Shown: positions 53,264-63,514, counted from the first letter of the stretch. The stretch is 64,000 bases of DNA from Aequorivita echinoideorum (GCF_018476645.1 NZ_JAHCTB010000002.1:558001-622000), one strand, 5' to 3'. Translations and numbers: made by a program. The notes: a model not told the origin generated them from the letters alone.

Positions 53264-54048
53264 AAGAAGTACGCGCAAAAAAGCACCTAGGCCAGCATTT
53301 TCTAAAAGATGAAAACATAGCCGAAAAAATTGGCGATACGCTAACCCTGCAAGGCTATAAGAATGTTTTGGAAATTGGCCCTGGAATGGGCGTTCTTACC
53401 AAATATTTAATACAGAAAAACGTGGAAGTGGTTGCGATGGATCTGGACACGGAATCCATTGCATATTTGGAAAAAAACTATCTAAATACAAACCTGAAAA
53501 TCCTTGAAGCAGATTTTTTGAAATACGATCTTTCGCAGCTTTTTGGAGCCGAGCAATTTGCTATTACAGGTAATTTTCCCTACAATATTTCAACCCAAAT
53601 CGTTTTCAAAATGCTGGAATGGAAAGCACAGATTCCAGAATTTACGGGAATGTTCCAGAAAGAGGTAGCGCAGCGCATCTGCGAAAAGGAGGGCAGCAAA
53701 ACGTACGGTATTTTATCCGTTTTGGCACAGGCCTTTTATGATGCGGAATATCTTTTTACGGTGCCGCCCTCGGTTTTTAATCCGCCGCCAAAAGTCGATA
53801 GCGGTGTGCTTCGGTTGAAGCGAAAGGAAAATTTTACCCTTCCGTGTGATGAAAAAATGCTTTTTAAGGTTGTAAAGACCGCCTTTCAGCAACGCAGAAA
53901 AACGCTTCGGAACAGTTTAAAATCCTTCAATCTTTCAGAAAAAATAAAAGAAGATACTATCTTTGGGCAACGCCCGGAACAACTTTCTGTTTCGCAATTC
54001 ATAGCACTTACCCAAAAACTGGAAAACGATGCAATTTCAGCTCACTGA
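53260..54048 (+). CDS. rsmA: 16S rRNA (A1518/A1519-N6) dimethyltransferase
   Basis: The 262-residue enzyme (KsgA) dimethylates two adenines in the 3' end of 16S rRNA during 30S maturation. It begins [18 protein letters not shown], has the SAM motif [11 protein letters not shown] and the catalytic NFPYNIST motif (N-F-P-Y). Its last 20 bp overlap the mgtE gene, so the two are translationally linked. Confidence 0.97.
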   Translation: MKEVRAKKHLGQHFLKDENIAEKIGDTLTLQGYKNVLEIGPGMGVLTKYLIQKNVEVVAMDLDTESIAYLEKNYLNTNLKILEADFLKYDLSQLFGAEQFAITGNFPYNISTQIVFKMLEWKAQIPEFTGMFQKEVAQRICEKEGSKTYGILSVLAQAFYDAEYLFTVPPSVFNPPPKVDSGVLRLKRKENFTLPCDEKMLFKVVKTAFQQRRKTLRNSLKSFNLSEKIKEDTIFGQRPEQLSVSQFIALTQKLENDAISAH

Positions 54049-55381
54049 AGTATTTATCGAACAGATAGAACAGCTCATTTCGGAAGACAACCGGACCGCG
54101 CTCACTGAACTTTTGCAGGAATTCCACTTTGCCGATGTTGCCGAATTACTTGAGGAATTAAATACCGAAGACGCCACCTACCTTGTGAAATTGCTGGATA
54201 GCGAAATTACCAGCGAGGCGCTCATGGAATTGGATGACGATTCCCGAGAGCGGATTTTGGACAACCTCTCCCCTTCTGAAATTGCCGATGAGCTCGAGGA
54301 AATGGACACCGATGATGCCGCGGACATTATCGCGGAACTCGATGACGATATTCAAAAGCAGGTAATAGACCACATTGAAGATGAGGAACATGCCGCAGAT
54401 ATTGTTGACTTGTTGCGTTATGATGAAGACACCGCAGGTGGTTTGATGGCTAAAGAATTGGTGCGCGTAAAGGAAACTTGGACCGTAGCCGGCTGCGTTC
54501 GTGAAATGCGCAGACAGGCTGAAAATGTTACCCGCGTACATTCCATTTATGTTACGGATAAACAGGGGAAATTGAAAGGAAGGCTTTCACTCAAAGATCT
54601 ATTGACCGCTCCCGAAAAATCACACATTAGCGATATTTACATCCCAAAAGTGGATTATGTAAACGTACATACTGAGGGCGAGGAAGTGGCCAGAATTATG
54701 CAGAAATACGATCTTGAAGCCATTCCCGTGGTTGATGACAATGGCATTTTAGTGGGTCGTGTTACCATTGATGATATTGTGGATTTTATAAAAGAGGAAG
54801 CCGAAAAAGATTACCAAATGGCGGCCGGTATCTCAGAAGATGTTGAAGCTGACGACAGCATTTGGCAGCTTACCCGCGCCCGGCTTCCGTGGCTTATCTT
54901 GGCACTTATCGGTGGTTTTGTGAGTGTTTCGGTATTGGGCACATTTTCTGGTGCAATGGCAGACCACGCGGCACTTTTCTTTTTTGTGCCACTTATTGCG
55001 GCAATGGCAGGAAATGTGGGCGTTCAATCCTCGGCGATTGTTTTGCAAGGGCTTGCCAATGATAGCTTGAAAGGTTCGCTCTTCAAAAGATTGATCAAGG
55101 AGGTTTTACTTAGCCTTTTAAATGGACTCATACTTTCTATCATTTTAGTTGTTGGAGGAATGTTTCTGCTGGGGCTTGACTTACTTTTTGGAGTTACAAT
55201 TGCCATCTCACTGATTTCAGTAATTGTTACCGCGGCACTCATTGGAACCTTTGTACCCATTATGCTCGATAAGCGCGGAATTGATCCCGCAATGGCCACG
55301 GGTCCATTTATAACCACAAGCAATGATATTTGCGGAATTCTAATCTATTTTACCATTGCAAAATTAATTCTCGGCTTTTGA
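54029..55381 (+). CDS. mgtE: MgtE-type magnesium transporter
   Basis: The 450-residue protein has an N-terminal superhelical domain (about 15-130), two CBS domains (about 135-255) and five membrane helices (about 285-450). The pore segment includes [18 protein letters not shown] and [18 protein letters not shown]. Cytoplasmic Mg2+ binding to the N and CBS domains gates the pore. It overlaps rsmA by 20 bp and is followed by a thioesterase gene sharing its stop. Confidence 0.95.
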   Translation: MQFQLTEVFIEQIEQLISEDNRTALTELLQEFHFADVAELLEELNTEDATYLVKLLDSEITSEALMELDDDSRERILDNLSPSEIADELEEMDTDDAADIIAELDDDIQKQVIDHIEDEEHAADIVDLLRYDEDTAGGLMAKELVRVKETWTVAGCVREMRRQAENVTRVHSIYVTDKQGKLKGRLSLKDLLTAPEKSHISDIYIPKVDYVNVHTEGEEVARIMQKYDLEAIPVVDDNGILVGRVTIDDIVDFIKEEAEKDYQMAAGISEDVEADDSIWQLTRARLPWLILALIGGFVSVSVLGTFSGAMADHAALFFFVPLIAAMAGNVGVQSSAIVLQGLANDSLKGSLFKRLIKEVLLSLLNGLILSIILVVGGMFLLGLDLLFGVTIAISLISVIVTAALIGTFVPIMLDKRGIDPAMATGPFITTSNDICGILIYFTIAKLILGF

Positions 55382-55773
55382 AATCTTTCGTATTTAAACA
55401 GAAATTCAAAGTACCGCAATCTGCAATTGATGCCTTGAACCACGTCAATAACGTTACGTATCTGCAGTGGTGCCTGGATATTGCGGAAGCGCATTGGATA
55501 TCAAAAACGGATGAAAAGATGCGCGAACAATATGTTTGGGTGGTTCTAAATCATTTCATTTCCTATAAAAACCCTTCATTTTTAGGTGAAGAACTTGAAA
55601 CACAAACTTGGATTGAAAATCACGAAGGCGTAAAATGCGAAAGGCATTACAAAATTATTAGAATAAATGATGGGAAAACCATTGTGGAAGCGCAAACGCT
55701 TTGGTGCCTTCTCGATGCTGAATCATTTCGGCCCACCAAAATCACTGATGAAATTGCATCGCTTTTTACCTAA
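55378..55773 (+). CDS. Acyl-CoA thioesterase (4HBT hotdog family)
   Basis: A TTG at 55378 overlaps the mgtE stop (TTGA) and starts the frame [20 protein letters not shown], giving 131 residues, a normal hotdog-fold length. The family motif is DALNHVNNVTYLQWCLDIAE, with the conserved D and HVNN. No ATG fits, so TTG is preferred; in-frame TTG codons further upstream would extend into mgtE. Likely cytoplasmic thioester hydrolysis; substrate unknown. Confidence 0.85.
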   Translation: MKSFVFKQKFKVPQSAIDALNHVNNVTYLQWCLDIAEAHWISKTDEKMREQYVWVVLNHFISYKNPSFLGEELETQTWIENHEGVKCERHYKIIRINDGKTIVEAQTLWCLLDAESFRPTKITDEIASLFT

Positions 55774-55856
55774 TTTCCCTAAACCCAATTCATCTCGAAA
55801 ACCAATATTTTCAATACTTTTGCTATACCCGAGAGGTTTTCCAAAATATGACTTTT

Positions 55857-55883
55857 CCTGCAAGGTTTTCAAAAGCTTGTAGG
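55857..55883. repeat. Imperfect palindromic repeat, copy 2
   Basis: CCTGCAAGGTTTTC then AAAAGCTTGTAGG form an 8-bp stem with one G-T pair. It is similar to the copy at 52897-52924. Confidence 0.55.
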
Positions 55884-55898
55884 CTTAAACCCAACAGC

Positions 55899-57353
55899 TT
55901 GAGCGTTTTCAAAAAACTTTTTAAACAAACCTTTATCTACGGGTTGGCCACCGTGCTACCAAGAATCTTAACGGTACTTCTCGTTCCGCTTTATGTGAAG
56001 GTTTTATTGCCGGAGGAATATGGAATCTACTCTACCGTCATGGCCTTTCTTATTTTGGGAAATGTACTGCTGAGCTACGGAATGGAAACTGCATTTTTCA
56101 GATTTGTCACCAAAGACAAAAGCCAACAAAATGTCGTGCAATCCACCACGCTTACTTCGCTTACCGTTTCCACTCTTGTTTTCTTGGGAATAACGCTATT
56201 GTTCAGAAATTTTATTGCCGAGGTTTCCGAATTCAAAACGGAATATGTAACCTACGGATTGTTCATTTTGGCTTTGGATGCTTTAGTAGTTTTGCCATTT
56301 GTTTGGTTTCGCGCCAATGAAAAACCGATGCGCTACGCCATTATAAAAATTTTCAACGTTGTTATCAATCTCGTATTCAATTTATTTTTCCTGTTGTTGC
56401 TTCCAAAACTGGCAGAAAGCAACAATTTTTGGAATTCCCTTTGGTTTCCTGAAAATAAAATAGCCTATGTTTTTATTGCGAACGTCATTGCGAGTGCGGT
56501 AACGCTTCTGATTTTGTTGCCCCTTTACGTGAAAATTGGATTCGGATTCAGCAAAACTATCTGGAAACAAATGATGAAATATGCTATTCCAGTACTAATC
56601 GCTGGAATTGCCTTTAGCGTAAATGAAGCTTTTGACAGAATTCTTCTCAAATACCTTTTGCCCGAAACTATTGCCGAAAGACAGGTTGGGCTTTATTCTG
56701 CGTGCTATAAATTGGGTATGTTTATGACGCTTTTTGCAACTGCATTCCGTTTGGGGATAGAGCCGTTTTTTTTCAATCACGCCGCCCACGAAAACGCAAA
56801 AGCCATCTACGCCACCATCACCAAATATTTCACGCTTTTTGGTTGTTTTATTCTTTTGGGAGTGGTTGCGTATATTGATATTTTAAAACGCATTATAATC
56901 CCGAATAGCGAATACTGGGAAGCGTTGAAAATTGTGCCGCTCATCCTTTTGGCGAATCTTTTTTTGGGCATTTACCACAATCTTTCCGTTTGGTACAAAG
57001 TTACGGACCGCACTAAATTTGGTGCGTATATTTCAGTTTTAGCAGCCGTGGTCACGCTGATTCTCAATTACATTCTAATCCCAATTATTGGCTATATGGG
57101 TTCCGCGGTTGCCACACTTTCAGCCTATGGCAGTATGATGGTGCTTTCGTACCTTTATGGCCGAAAGTATTACAGTGTGCCTTATGAAATGAAAAAAATA
57201 AGCGGATACTTGCTTTTGGCAATAGGTTTTTCTGCAATTTCCTTTTACGCTTTTGACGGAAATATTTGGATAGGAACTGCGTTGTTACTAGTGTTTGCCG
57301 TAATTATGTTTTATTCTGAAAAGAATGAATTTTTAAGAATTATCAGAAAATAA
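55899..57353 (+). CDS. Oligosaccharide flippase / polysaccharide biosynthesis protein
   Basis: From TTG 55899 the protein has 484 residues and begins SVFKKLFKQTFIYGLATVLPR, the usual start of these flavobacterial flippases. An ATG at 55848 would add 17 residues derived from the palindrome and is less likely. About 12-14 membrane helices are present (MATE/MOP superfamily, Polysacc_synt type). It should flip lipid-linked sugars across the inner membrane. It heads the conserved run flippase-dut-nucleotidyltransferase. Confidence 0.85.
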   Translation: MSVFKKLFKQTFIYGLATVLPRILTVLLVPLYVKVLLPEEYGIYSTVMAFLILGNVLLSYGMETAFFRFVTKDKSQQNVVQSTTLTSLTVSTLVFLGITLLFRNFIAEVSEFKTEYVTYGLFILALDALVVLPFVWFRANEKPMRYAIIKIFNVVINLVFNLFFLLLLPKLAESNNFWNSLWFPENKIAYVFIANVIASAVTLLILLPLYVKIGFGFSKTIWKQMMKYAIPVLIAGIAFSVNEAFDRILLKYLLPETIAERQVGLYSACYKLGMFMTLFATAFRLGIEPFFFNHAAHENAKAIYATITKYFTLFGCFILLGVVAYIDILKRIIIPNSEYWEALKIVPLILLANLFLGIYHNLSVWYKVTDRTKFGAYISVLAAVVTLILNYILIPIIGYMGSAVATLSAYGSMMVLSYLYGRKYYSVPYEMKKISGYLLLAIGFSAISFYAFDGNIWIGTALLLVFAVIMFYSEKNEFLRIIRK

Positions 57354-57358
57354 TTTTC

Positions 57359-57383
57359 AGGTCTTGCTCCGGTAAGATCTTTT
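57359..57383 (+). terminator. Possible intrinsic terminator after the flippase
   Basis: AGGTCTTGC pairs with GTAAGATCT (two G-T pairs) around TCCG, followed by TTT. It is just upstream of dut and could be leaky. Confidence 0.4.
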
Positions 57384-57394
57384 AAAAGTGAACT

Positions 57395-57859
57395 ATGAAT
57401 AAAAACGAAGAAATGCCTTCCACAGCAATCATAAAAATAATCAACAAATCAAACCATCCTTTACCGAATTATGAAACAATAGCCTCTGCTGGAATGGATT
57501 TGAGGGCTTGCGTTGATGCACCTTCAACATTGAAACCGTTGCAAAGGGCAATAATAAAAACAGGACTTTTTATTGAATTGCCCATAGGTTACGAAGCGCA
57601 AGTGCGCCCACGAAGCGGCCTCGCGGCAAAAAAGGGCATTACCGTTTTAAATTCGCCCGGAACTATTGATGCTGACTATCGCGGCGAGATTGGGGTGATT
57701 TTAGTAAATCTTTCTAATGAAGATTTTACCATCGAGCATGGCGAGCGCATTGCGCAATTGGTAATCGCAAAACACGAGCGCGCCGTTTGGGAAGAAGTGG
57801 AAGAATTGACTGATACTTCTCGCGGAGCGGGGGGATTTGGAAGTACGGGGTTGAAGTGA
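57395..57859 (+). CDS. dut: dUTP diphosphatase
   Basis: The 154-residue trimeric enzyme turns dUTP into dUMP. All five family motifs are visible, for example [45 protein letters not shown] and [10 protein letters not shown]. Length is typical. Confidence 0.97.
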   Translation: MNKNEEMPSTAIIKIINKSNHPLPNYETIASAGMDLRACVDAPSTLKPLQRAIIKTGLFIELPIGYEAQVRPRSGLAAKKGITVLNSPGTIDADYRGEIGVILVNLSNEDFTIEHGERIAQLVIAKHERAVWEEVEELTDTSRGAGGFGSTGLK

Positions 57860-57907
57860 AAAAAAAGTAATTCAAAAATCTAAAATCGTTAATCAGTAAT
57901 CGTTAAT

Positions 57908-58924
57908 ATGAAAATAATTGTCCCAATGGCAGGCCGCGGAAGCCGTCTGCGTCCACATACACTTACAGTTCCAAAACCTTTGATACCTGTTGCCGGAAAA
58001 CCAATCGTACACCGTTTGGTGGAAGATATTGCCGAAGTATTAAACGAAGAAATTGAGGAAATTGCCTTCATTCTTGGCGATCCCGCATTCTTTGGGGATG
58101 ATGTTATCGAGAGTTTAAAAAAACTTGCAGAAAATTTGGACGCAAAGCCAACTATTTATCGTCAGCTCGAGCCCAAAGGGACCGGTCACGCAATTATGTG
58201 CGCCAAGGATTCACTTTCAGGACCTGCTGTTATTGCGTATGCAGATACATTAATTCGTGCTGATTTTGATTTGGATAAAAATGCGGATGCCGTTATTTGG
58301 ACCAAAAAAGTGAAAAATCCGGAAGCATACGGTGTAGTAAATCTTAACGAAAAAAACGAAATTATTGAACTGGTTGAAAAGCCAAAGCAATTCGTCAGTG
58401 ATCAAGCGGTAATTGGTATTTATTACTTTAAGGATGTTTCAAAATTGAAAAATGAATTGCAATACGTTTTGGACAATAACATCATCAATGGCGGCGAATA
58501 TCAAATAAACGATGGTATCAAACGAATGATGGCGGCCGGAAAAGTTTTCAAAACTGGAACGGTAGATGAGTGGATGGACTGCGGAAACAAAGAGGTTACT
58601 GTAGAAACAAACAAAAAAATGCTTGGTTTTTTAGCGGAAGCAAATGAAAACTTGATTTCCCAAAAAGTAACCAAGGAAAACTCAAAAATTATTGAACCTT
58701 GCTTTATCGCGGAAAATGTGGTACTTAAAAATAGCACAATTGGACCCTATGCTTCCATAGGAGCGGGCACGGTAATTGAGGACAGTATCGTTAAAAACAG
58801 TATAATTCAAACCCACGCCACCATTAAAAATGCGAACTTGGACAACGCAATGATTGGCAATTACGCTATTTTTGATGGAAAATTCACCAACGTAAGCATC
58901 GGTGATTATTCGGAATTGAAATAA
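57908..58924 (+). CDS. Sugar-phosphate nucleotidyltransferase
   Basis: The 338-residue protein has an N-terminal nucleotidyltransferase domain starting MKIIVPMAGRGSRLRPHTLT with the NTP-binding loop and KPLIPVAGKP. A left-handed beta-helix C-domain follows (about 255-338, hexapeptide-type phrases such as GPYASIGAGTVIEDSIV). It activates a sugar phosphate for polysaccharide or cell-wall synthesis; the sugar is not clear. It forms a unit with the flippase and dut. Confidence 0.93.
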   Translation: MKIIVPMAGRGSRLRPHTLTVPKPLIPVAGKPIVHRLVEDIAEVLNEEIEEIAFILGDPAFFGDDVIESLKKLAENLDAKPTIYRQLEPKGTGHAIMCAKDSLSGPAVIAYADTLIRADFDLDKNADAVIWTKKVKNPEAYGVVNLNEKNEIIELVEKPKQFVSDQAVIGIYYFKDVSKLKNELQYVLDNNIINGGEYQINDGIKRMMAAGKVFKTGTVDEWMDCGNKEVTVETNKKMLGFLAEANENLISQKVTKENSKIIEPCFIAENVVLKNSTIGPYASIGAGTVIEDSIVKNSIIQTHATIKNANLDNAMIGNYAIFDGKFTNVSIGDYSELK

Positions 58925-58934
58925 AATCTATTAA

Positions 58935-59234
58935 ATGATCCTTTCGGAAATTCATAAAAACCAATTGAATAAGTTGTGCCAAAAATTTCACGTGGCACAA
59001 CTCTATATTTTTGGATCGGCAGCACAAAACGCCTTGAAAGCTGAAAGCGATGTAGATTTATTGGTGAAATTTGAATCATTTGATCTTTATTATTACTTCG
59101 ATAATTATATCAATTTCCGGAATGAATTAGAAAAACTTTTTAGTAGAAAAGTGGATTTGGTAGAGGAACAATCTTTAAAAAACCCGATTTTAAAGGCATC
59201 CATAAATAAAGATAAAAAGCTTATCTATGGATGA
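58935..59234 (+). CDS. mntA: MNT-domain nucleotidyltransferase antitoxin (MntA-like)
   Basis: The 99-residue protein has the minimal nucleotidyltransferase motif GSX10DXD: GS then ten residues then DVD (IFGSAAQN and ESDVDLLVKF). It overlaps the following HEPN gene by 8 bp. In MntA-HepT toxin-antitoxin systems the MNT protein adds AMP units to the HEPN toxin and blocks it. The pair is inserted into an otherwise conserved cluster of envelope genes, suggesting horizontal gain. Confidence 0.88.
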   Translation: MILSEIHKNQLNKLCQKFHVAQLYIFGSAAQNALKAESDVDLLVKFESFDLYYYFDNYINFRNELEKLFSRKVDLVEEQSLKNPILKASINKDKKLIYG

Positions 59235-59574
59235 TAGAATTAGAAAATGGTTGGTGGATATTCAAATGCATATCGCTGAAATAGAGGAATTTCATAATGG
59301 AAATTTTACAAATTTTTCGGAATATTTCTCCAATAAACTTTTAAAGAGAGCAACGGAAAGGAATTTAGAAATTATTGGGGAAGCCGTAAATAGAATTTTG
59401 AAAGCAGATAAAACTTTTGAGAAAAAAATTTCTGGTTCCAAATCGATAATCGCCCTTCGAAATCAAGTAATCCACTCTTATGATAACATTACGGATGAAA
59501 TAATCTGGTCAATTTTAATTAACCATCTTCCAAAACTTAAAAATGAAATTGATAATCTTCTGAAATTTGAATAA
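59227..59574 (+). CDS. hepT: HEPN-domain toxin (HepT-like, DUF86)
   Basis: The 115-residue helical protein has the RNase motif RX4HXY in full: RNQVIHSY. The family is a ribonuclease toxin inhibited by its MNT partner. The AUG overlaps the MNT gene by 8 bp, and the stop region (TTGAATAA) contains the TTG start of the next gene. A functional pair is likely, since both active-site motifs are intact. Confidence 0.88.
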   Translation: MDDRIRKWLVDIQMHIAEIEEFHNGNFTNFSEYFSNKLLKRATERNLEIIGEAVNRILKADKTFEKKISGSKSIIALRNQVIHSYDNITDEIIWSILINHLPKLKNEIDNLLKFE

Positions 59575-60940
59575 AAGAATTTACATATTTCTCCTCCTAC
59601 TCGGAACTCTAATTCCGCAGCATTTTTATTCCCAAGAGATAAAAAACGATTCCATTGAAGCGCAGTCCGATAATTTAGGGATTGTTGCCGATGCTTTTCA
59701 GGAAAATTTTTTTGAGGGGCTGAAGCAAAAAGCAATTGAAAATTATGAGTTGGCGCTCATCGCTTTGAACAAAGCGGAAAAAGAAGCGAAAACAGATGAG
59801 AACAAAGCTGTGGTTTTTTTCGAAAAGGGAAAAAATTATACTTCGCTTAAAAACTACGCTGAGGCTGAGGAAAGTTTCAAAAAAGTTTTGGCAACGCAAA
59901 AAGATCGCCCAGATGTTTTGGAACAATTGTACGATCTATACTACCAGCAGCGCGATTATGAAAAAGCAATCCCAATGGTTCAAAAATTAATTCCGTTTGA
60001 TGAGGATTACAAAGAAGATCTCGCCAACCTTTACACACTCACAAAGCAATATGACAAAGCTTTGGCGCAGCTGGATGAACTGGATGGTGTGTGGGGCGAA
60101 AGTGATATTCGCAATGCGTTGCGGTCACAAATTTATAGGGCAACCGGAAATACAGAGGGTGCCATTGAAAATCTGGAAGAAAAAATAGACAGCAACCCAA
60201 AAAATGAAAAGGAATATTTAAACCTCATCTTTCTCTACAGCGAGCAAGGAAATACAGAGAAAGCATACAGCGCCGCCAAGGATTTGCTGAAAAACAATCC
60301 AAATTCCCAACTCGTGCATCTGGCGCTTTACAAATTTTACCTGGGTGAATCAAAAACATCCGAAGCTTTACAATCTATGAAAATTGTTTTCGCTTCAGAA
60401 GAAATTGACCGTGAAACTAAATACAAAGTTTTGGGTGATTTCATCCAATTTGTTAATGACAATCCCGATTTCGAAGATGAACTTTCAGACATAGTAAATC
60501 TTTTTTCAGTTGAAAACGGCCGCGTGTATGAAAAAGTGGGCGATTATTATGTGGCGAAAAACAGGAAAGAAGACGCTCTGGATTTTTACCAAAAAGGGCT
60601 TGAGATTGATGATAACAATTATTATTTACTGAAAAACACCTTGTTGCTTCAAATTGAATTGAAAAAATTTAAGGAAGCAGCCAAGGCGAGCGAAGATGGA
60701 CTGGCAATTTTTCCGGCGCAAGCGTTACTTTATTTGATAAATGGAGTTGCCAATAATTCTCTTGAAAAAAGCGATGCTGCCATTGAAAGCTTGGAAACAG
60801 GTTTGGATTTTATACTGGACGACCCAAATATGGAACGGGATTTTTACCATCAATTGAGCTTGGCATATTCAGCAAAAGGCGATTCAAAAAAAGCCGCTAT
60901 GTATTCTGAAAAGGCTTCAAAAGTGAAACTTCCCAACTAA
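59567..60940 (+). CDS. TPR-repeat secreted protein
   Basis: The 457-residue protein starts at TTG 59567 (MNKRIYIFLLLLGTLIPQHF when read as Met) and has a signal peptide ending near FYSQ. Ten or so TPRs follow (YEKAIPMVQKLIPFDEDYKE, DALDFYQKGLEIDDNNYY). Its start overlaps the HepT stop codon; the original ATG was probably replaced when the toxin-antitoxin pair came in. It is followed after 2 bp by the DUF4292 gene. Confidence 0.85.
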   Translation: MNKRIYIFLLLLGTLIPQHFYSQEIKNDSIEAQSDNLGIVADAFQENFFEGLKQKAIENYELALIALNKAEKEAKTDENKAVVFFEKGKNYTSLKNYAEAEESFKKVLATQKDRPDVLEQLYDLYYQQRDYEKAIPMVQKLIPFDEDYKEDLANLYTLTKQYDKALAQLDELDGVWGESDIRNALRSQIYRATGNTEGAIENLEEKIDSNPKNEKEYLNLIFLYSEQGNTEKAYSAAKDLLKNNPNSQLVHLALYKFYLGESKTSEALQSMKIVFASEEIDRETKYKVLGDFIQFVNDNPDFEDELSDIVNLFSVENGRVYEKVGDYYVAKNRKEDALDFYQKGLEIDDNNYYLLKNTLLLQIELKKFKEAAKASEDGLAIFPAQALLYLINGVANNSLEKSDAAIESLETGLDFILDDPNMERDFYHQLSLAYSAKGDSKKAAMYSEKASKVKLPN

Positions 60941-60942
60941 TT

Positions 60943-61707
60943 ATGAAACATACATTTCTATCTATTTTATTGGTTATTATTTTGACTTCCTGCGGCGGCG
61001 CAAAAAATGTTTCTGGAGTTGAAAATGCATCAGCACGGGAAGTAATTGCCGCACACAAAGCTGCCGCACCAGATTTTAAAACGCTGGCGGGACGTGTGCA
61101 ATTGGTTTATGAGGATGACGAAAAACAGCAAAGCATAACCGTAAGCCTGCGGATGGAAAAAGACAAGAACATTTGGATAAAAGCTTCCATTTTGGGGATT
61201 ACCATCGCCAAGGCACTGATTACGCCGACGCGCGTAAGTTATTACGAAACCCTTGGCGGTACTTATTTTGATGGCAATTTTGCCTTACTGGCGGAATGGA
61301 TTGGCACCCCTATCAATTTTCAGCAAACGCAAAATTTATTGTTGGGACAGTCCATTTTTACATTGAATCCTTCAGAATATTCGGCGGAGCTTTTTCAGAA
61401 TAAATTTAAAGTCCAGCCCAAGCAGCAGCCCCAAAATTTTATACATTCGCTGCTACTGAACCCCGAAAATTTCAAAATAATTTCAGAAACACTTTCGCAG
61501 CCCAGTGAGGAACGTTTGTTGAGCATTCGTTACGGAGATTACCAAAAAGTGAATGATTTTCTATATCCATCGAATATTACAATTGATACTTCAGAAAAAG
61601 GTTCAAAAACAAAAATTGATATCAATTACCGAAAAATTGACATTGATGTGGACGTAAGTTTTCCGTTCGATATTCCGGGAGGTTACGAAGAAATACAGCT
61701 TAACTAA
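60943..61707 (+). CDS. DUF4292 lipoprotein
   Basis: The 254-residue protein has a lipobox (LTSCGGAKN). The body is beta-rich and LolA/LolB-like (VQLVYEDDEKQQSITVSLRM, IWIKASILGITIAKALI). Such proteins may be involved in lipoprotein or lipid handling in the envelope (inference). It lies directly upstream of the EnvC-like gene, with the TAA immediately followed by its ATG. Confidence 0.88.
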   Translation: MKHTFLSILLVIILTSCGGAKNVSGVENASAREVIAAHKAAAPDFKTLAGRVQLVYEDDEKQQSITVSLRMEKDKNIWIKASILGITIAKALITPTRVSYYETLGGTYFDGNFALLAEWIGTPINFQQTQNLLLGQSIFTLNPSEYSAELFQNKFKVQPKQQPQNFIHSLLLNPENFKIISETLSQPSEERLLSIRYGDYQKVNDFLYPSNITIDTSEKGSKTKIDINYRKIDIDVDVSFPFDIPGGYEEIQLN

Positions 61708-62985
61708 ATGAAAAACCCACGCATATATTTGCTTTTGCTTCTTTTTTTTATTGCAAACCCCATTCTTTTTGCGCAGGATAAACAGAAGGAATTGGAGGAA
61801 AAAAGACAGGCAATTCTCAATGAAATAAAACAGATTAATTCCCTTCTTTTTAAAACGAAAAAAGAGGAAAAATCCGTATTAACCCAAGTTGAAGACCTTA
61901 ACCAGCGGATAAGCGCTTCAGAAAATTTAATTTGAATTACCAATCAACAAGCTAATTTGCTTACCCGAAACATCAATGATAACATCGATAAAATAAGTAC
62001 GCTTCGTGAGGAATTAAAAGTGATGAAAGCGGATTACGGAGCAATGATTCAGAAATCCTATAAAAGTAAAAGCCAGCAGAGCCGAATTATGTTTTTGCTC
62101 TCTTCGGAAAATTTTCTACAGGCATACAAGCGCATTCAATATATGAAGCAGTATGCAAAATTCCGAAAAAAACAAGGCGAGGGCATTAAAACCAAAACCG
62201 AGGAATTACAAGCGCTCAACAACGATTTGATTTCACAAAAGAAAACAAAGCAAAAACTTATTGCTGAAAATGAAGTTGCAAAAAAGAAGCTTACCGAGGA
62301 GCGAAAAGACCAGCAGGCGTTAGTTGCCACGCTTAAAAAAGATGAGGGCAAATTTACTTCCCAAATAAAAACAAAGCAAAGACAGGCAGACGAAATTGAT
62401 CGCCAAATTGATGCCCTAATTAAAGCTGCAATCGAGGAAGCCAATAGAATTGCGAGAGAAAAAGCGCGCGCGAACGCTAAGGAAAGCAATACAAAAACCG
62501 CGACCACCACAACAGCAAAATCTACTTCCAGCGAAAAGTTTGAACTTACGGCAGAAGATAAAGCACTTGCGGCAAATTTTACGAATAACAAAGGAAAATT
62601 ACCGTGGCCCGTAGAAAAAGGAATGGTTGTAAAAAGTTACGGAACGCACCAGCATCCACAATTTCCAAATGTTACCACCAACAGCAATGGTGTTGAGATT
62701 GCTACTGAAAACAATGCAACTGCTCGCGCCGTCTTTGATGGGGAAGTGATGCAGATACAACAAATTAAAGGTGCTAACAAAGCCGTTTACATACAGCACG
62801 GAGATTTTATTACTGTTTACAGTAATCTAGGCACCGTTTCCGTGAAACGTGGTGACAAGGTTTCAACCAAGCAAAATATTGGTACCGTGGCGAACAGCCC
62901 CACAGAAGGAAAAACAGTTTTAAAATTCTATATTTATAAAAACACCACAAAAATGAACCCCGCAGATTGGGTTTATAGAATGTAG
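61708..62985 (+). pseudogene. EnvC-like murein hydrolase activator (degenerate M23 domain) interrupted by in-frame TGA
   Basis: The frame codes for a signal peptide (PILFAQ), a long coiled coil and a C-terminal LytM/M23 domain, as in EnvC-like activators. A TGA at 61933-61935 (codon 76) breaks it; the same frame continues ITNQQANLLTRNI, where R is expected at the stop, so CGA to TGA is the simplest change. The C-terminal domain lacks the metal ligands of active M23 peptidases (SNGVEIAT and QHGDFITVYSNL replace the HxxxD and HxH motifs), so it would be an activator. Readthrough, a sequencing error or true loss are all possible. ATG-less restart is unlikely to give an exported protein. Confidence 0.82.
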
Positions 62986-62995
62986 CATAAAAAAA

Positions 62996-63514
62996 TTACT
63001 CCTCGAACAGTGCCTTAAGCTCCGTAGCCTCGTTCGGTTTCATTTTTCCGGCAAGAACCAGGCTTAATTGTTTTCTTCGCAATGCAGCTTCAAACCGTAT
63101 TTTTTCGGTTTCGGTTTCGGGAACGAGCGGCGGAACACTAACGGGATTTCCCATCTCATCTACAGCTACAAAAGTGTAAATAGCTTCATTTGAAATGCTG
63201 CGCTTTCCGCTTTCGCGGTCTTCAATAAAAACATCCATGAAAACTTCCATGGAACTTGTAAAGGCTCTTGAAACGTGAGCCTCTACCGTAACAACGCTTC
63301 CCAACGGAATCATTTTATTGAATGCCACGTGGTTAACCGATGCGGTTACTACAATACGCCTGCTGTGCCTGCGTGCCGCTATACTTGCAGCACGGTCCAT
63401 TCTGGCTAAAAGTTCGCCACCAAACATATTCCCAATAGGATTGGTCTCACTTGGCAACACTAAATCTGTAATAATCGTACGGGAATCTTTCGGGGTTTTG
63501 GGCTCCATTTTCAA
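62996..63514 (-). CDS. Acyl-CoA thioesterase (hotdog family)
   Basis: The 172-residue protein contains the YciA/BFIT-like pattern LVLPSETNPIGNMFGGELLARMD (shortened: NPIGNMFGGELLARMD), with the hotdog core following. The start could also be the second ATG (63508). It hydrolyses acyl-CoA thioesters. It is convergent with the EnvC-like gene. Confidence 0.9.
   Translation of the reverse strand: MKMEPKTPKDSRTIITDLVLPSETNPIGNMFGGELLARMDRAASIAARRHSRRIVVTASVNHVAFNKMIPLGSVVTVEAHVSRAFTSSMEVFMDVFIEDRESGKRSISNEAIYTFVAVDEMGNPVSVPPLVPETETEKIRFEAALRRKQLSLVLAGKMKPNEATELKALFEE

Noticed and set aside
61933-61935. TGA as a programmed selenocysteine codon
   Set aside because: EnvC-like proteins are not selenoproteins, the expected residue is arginine, and no SECIS-like hairpin is evident downstream.
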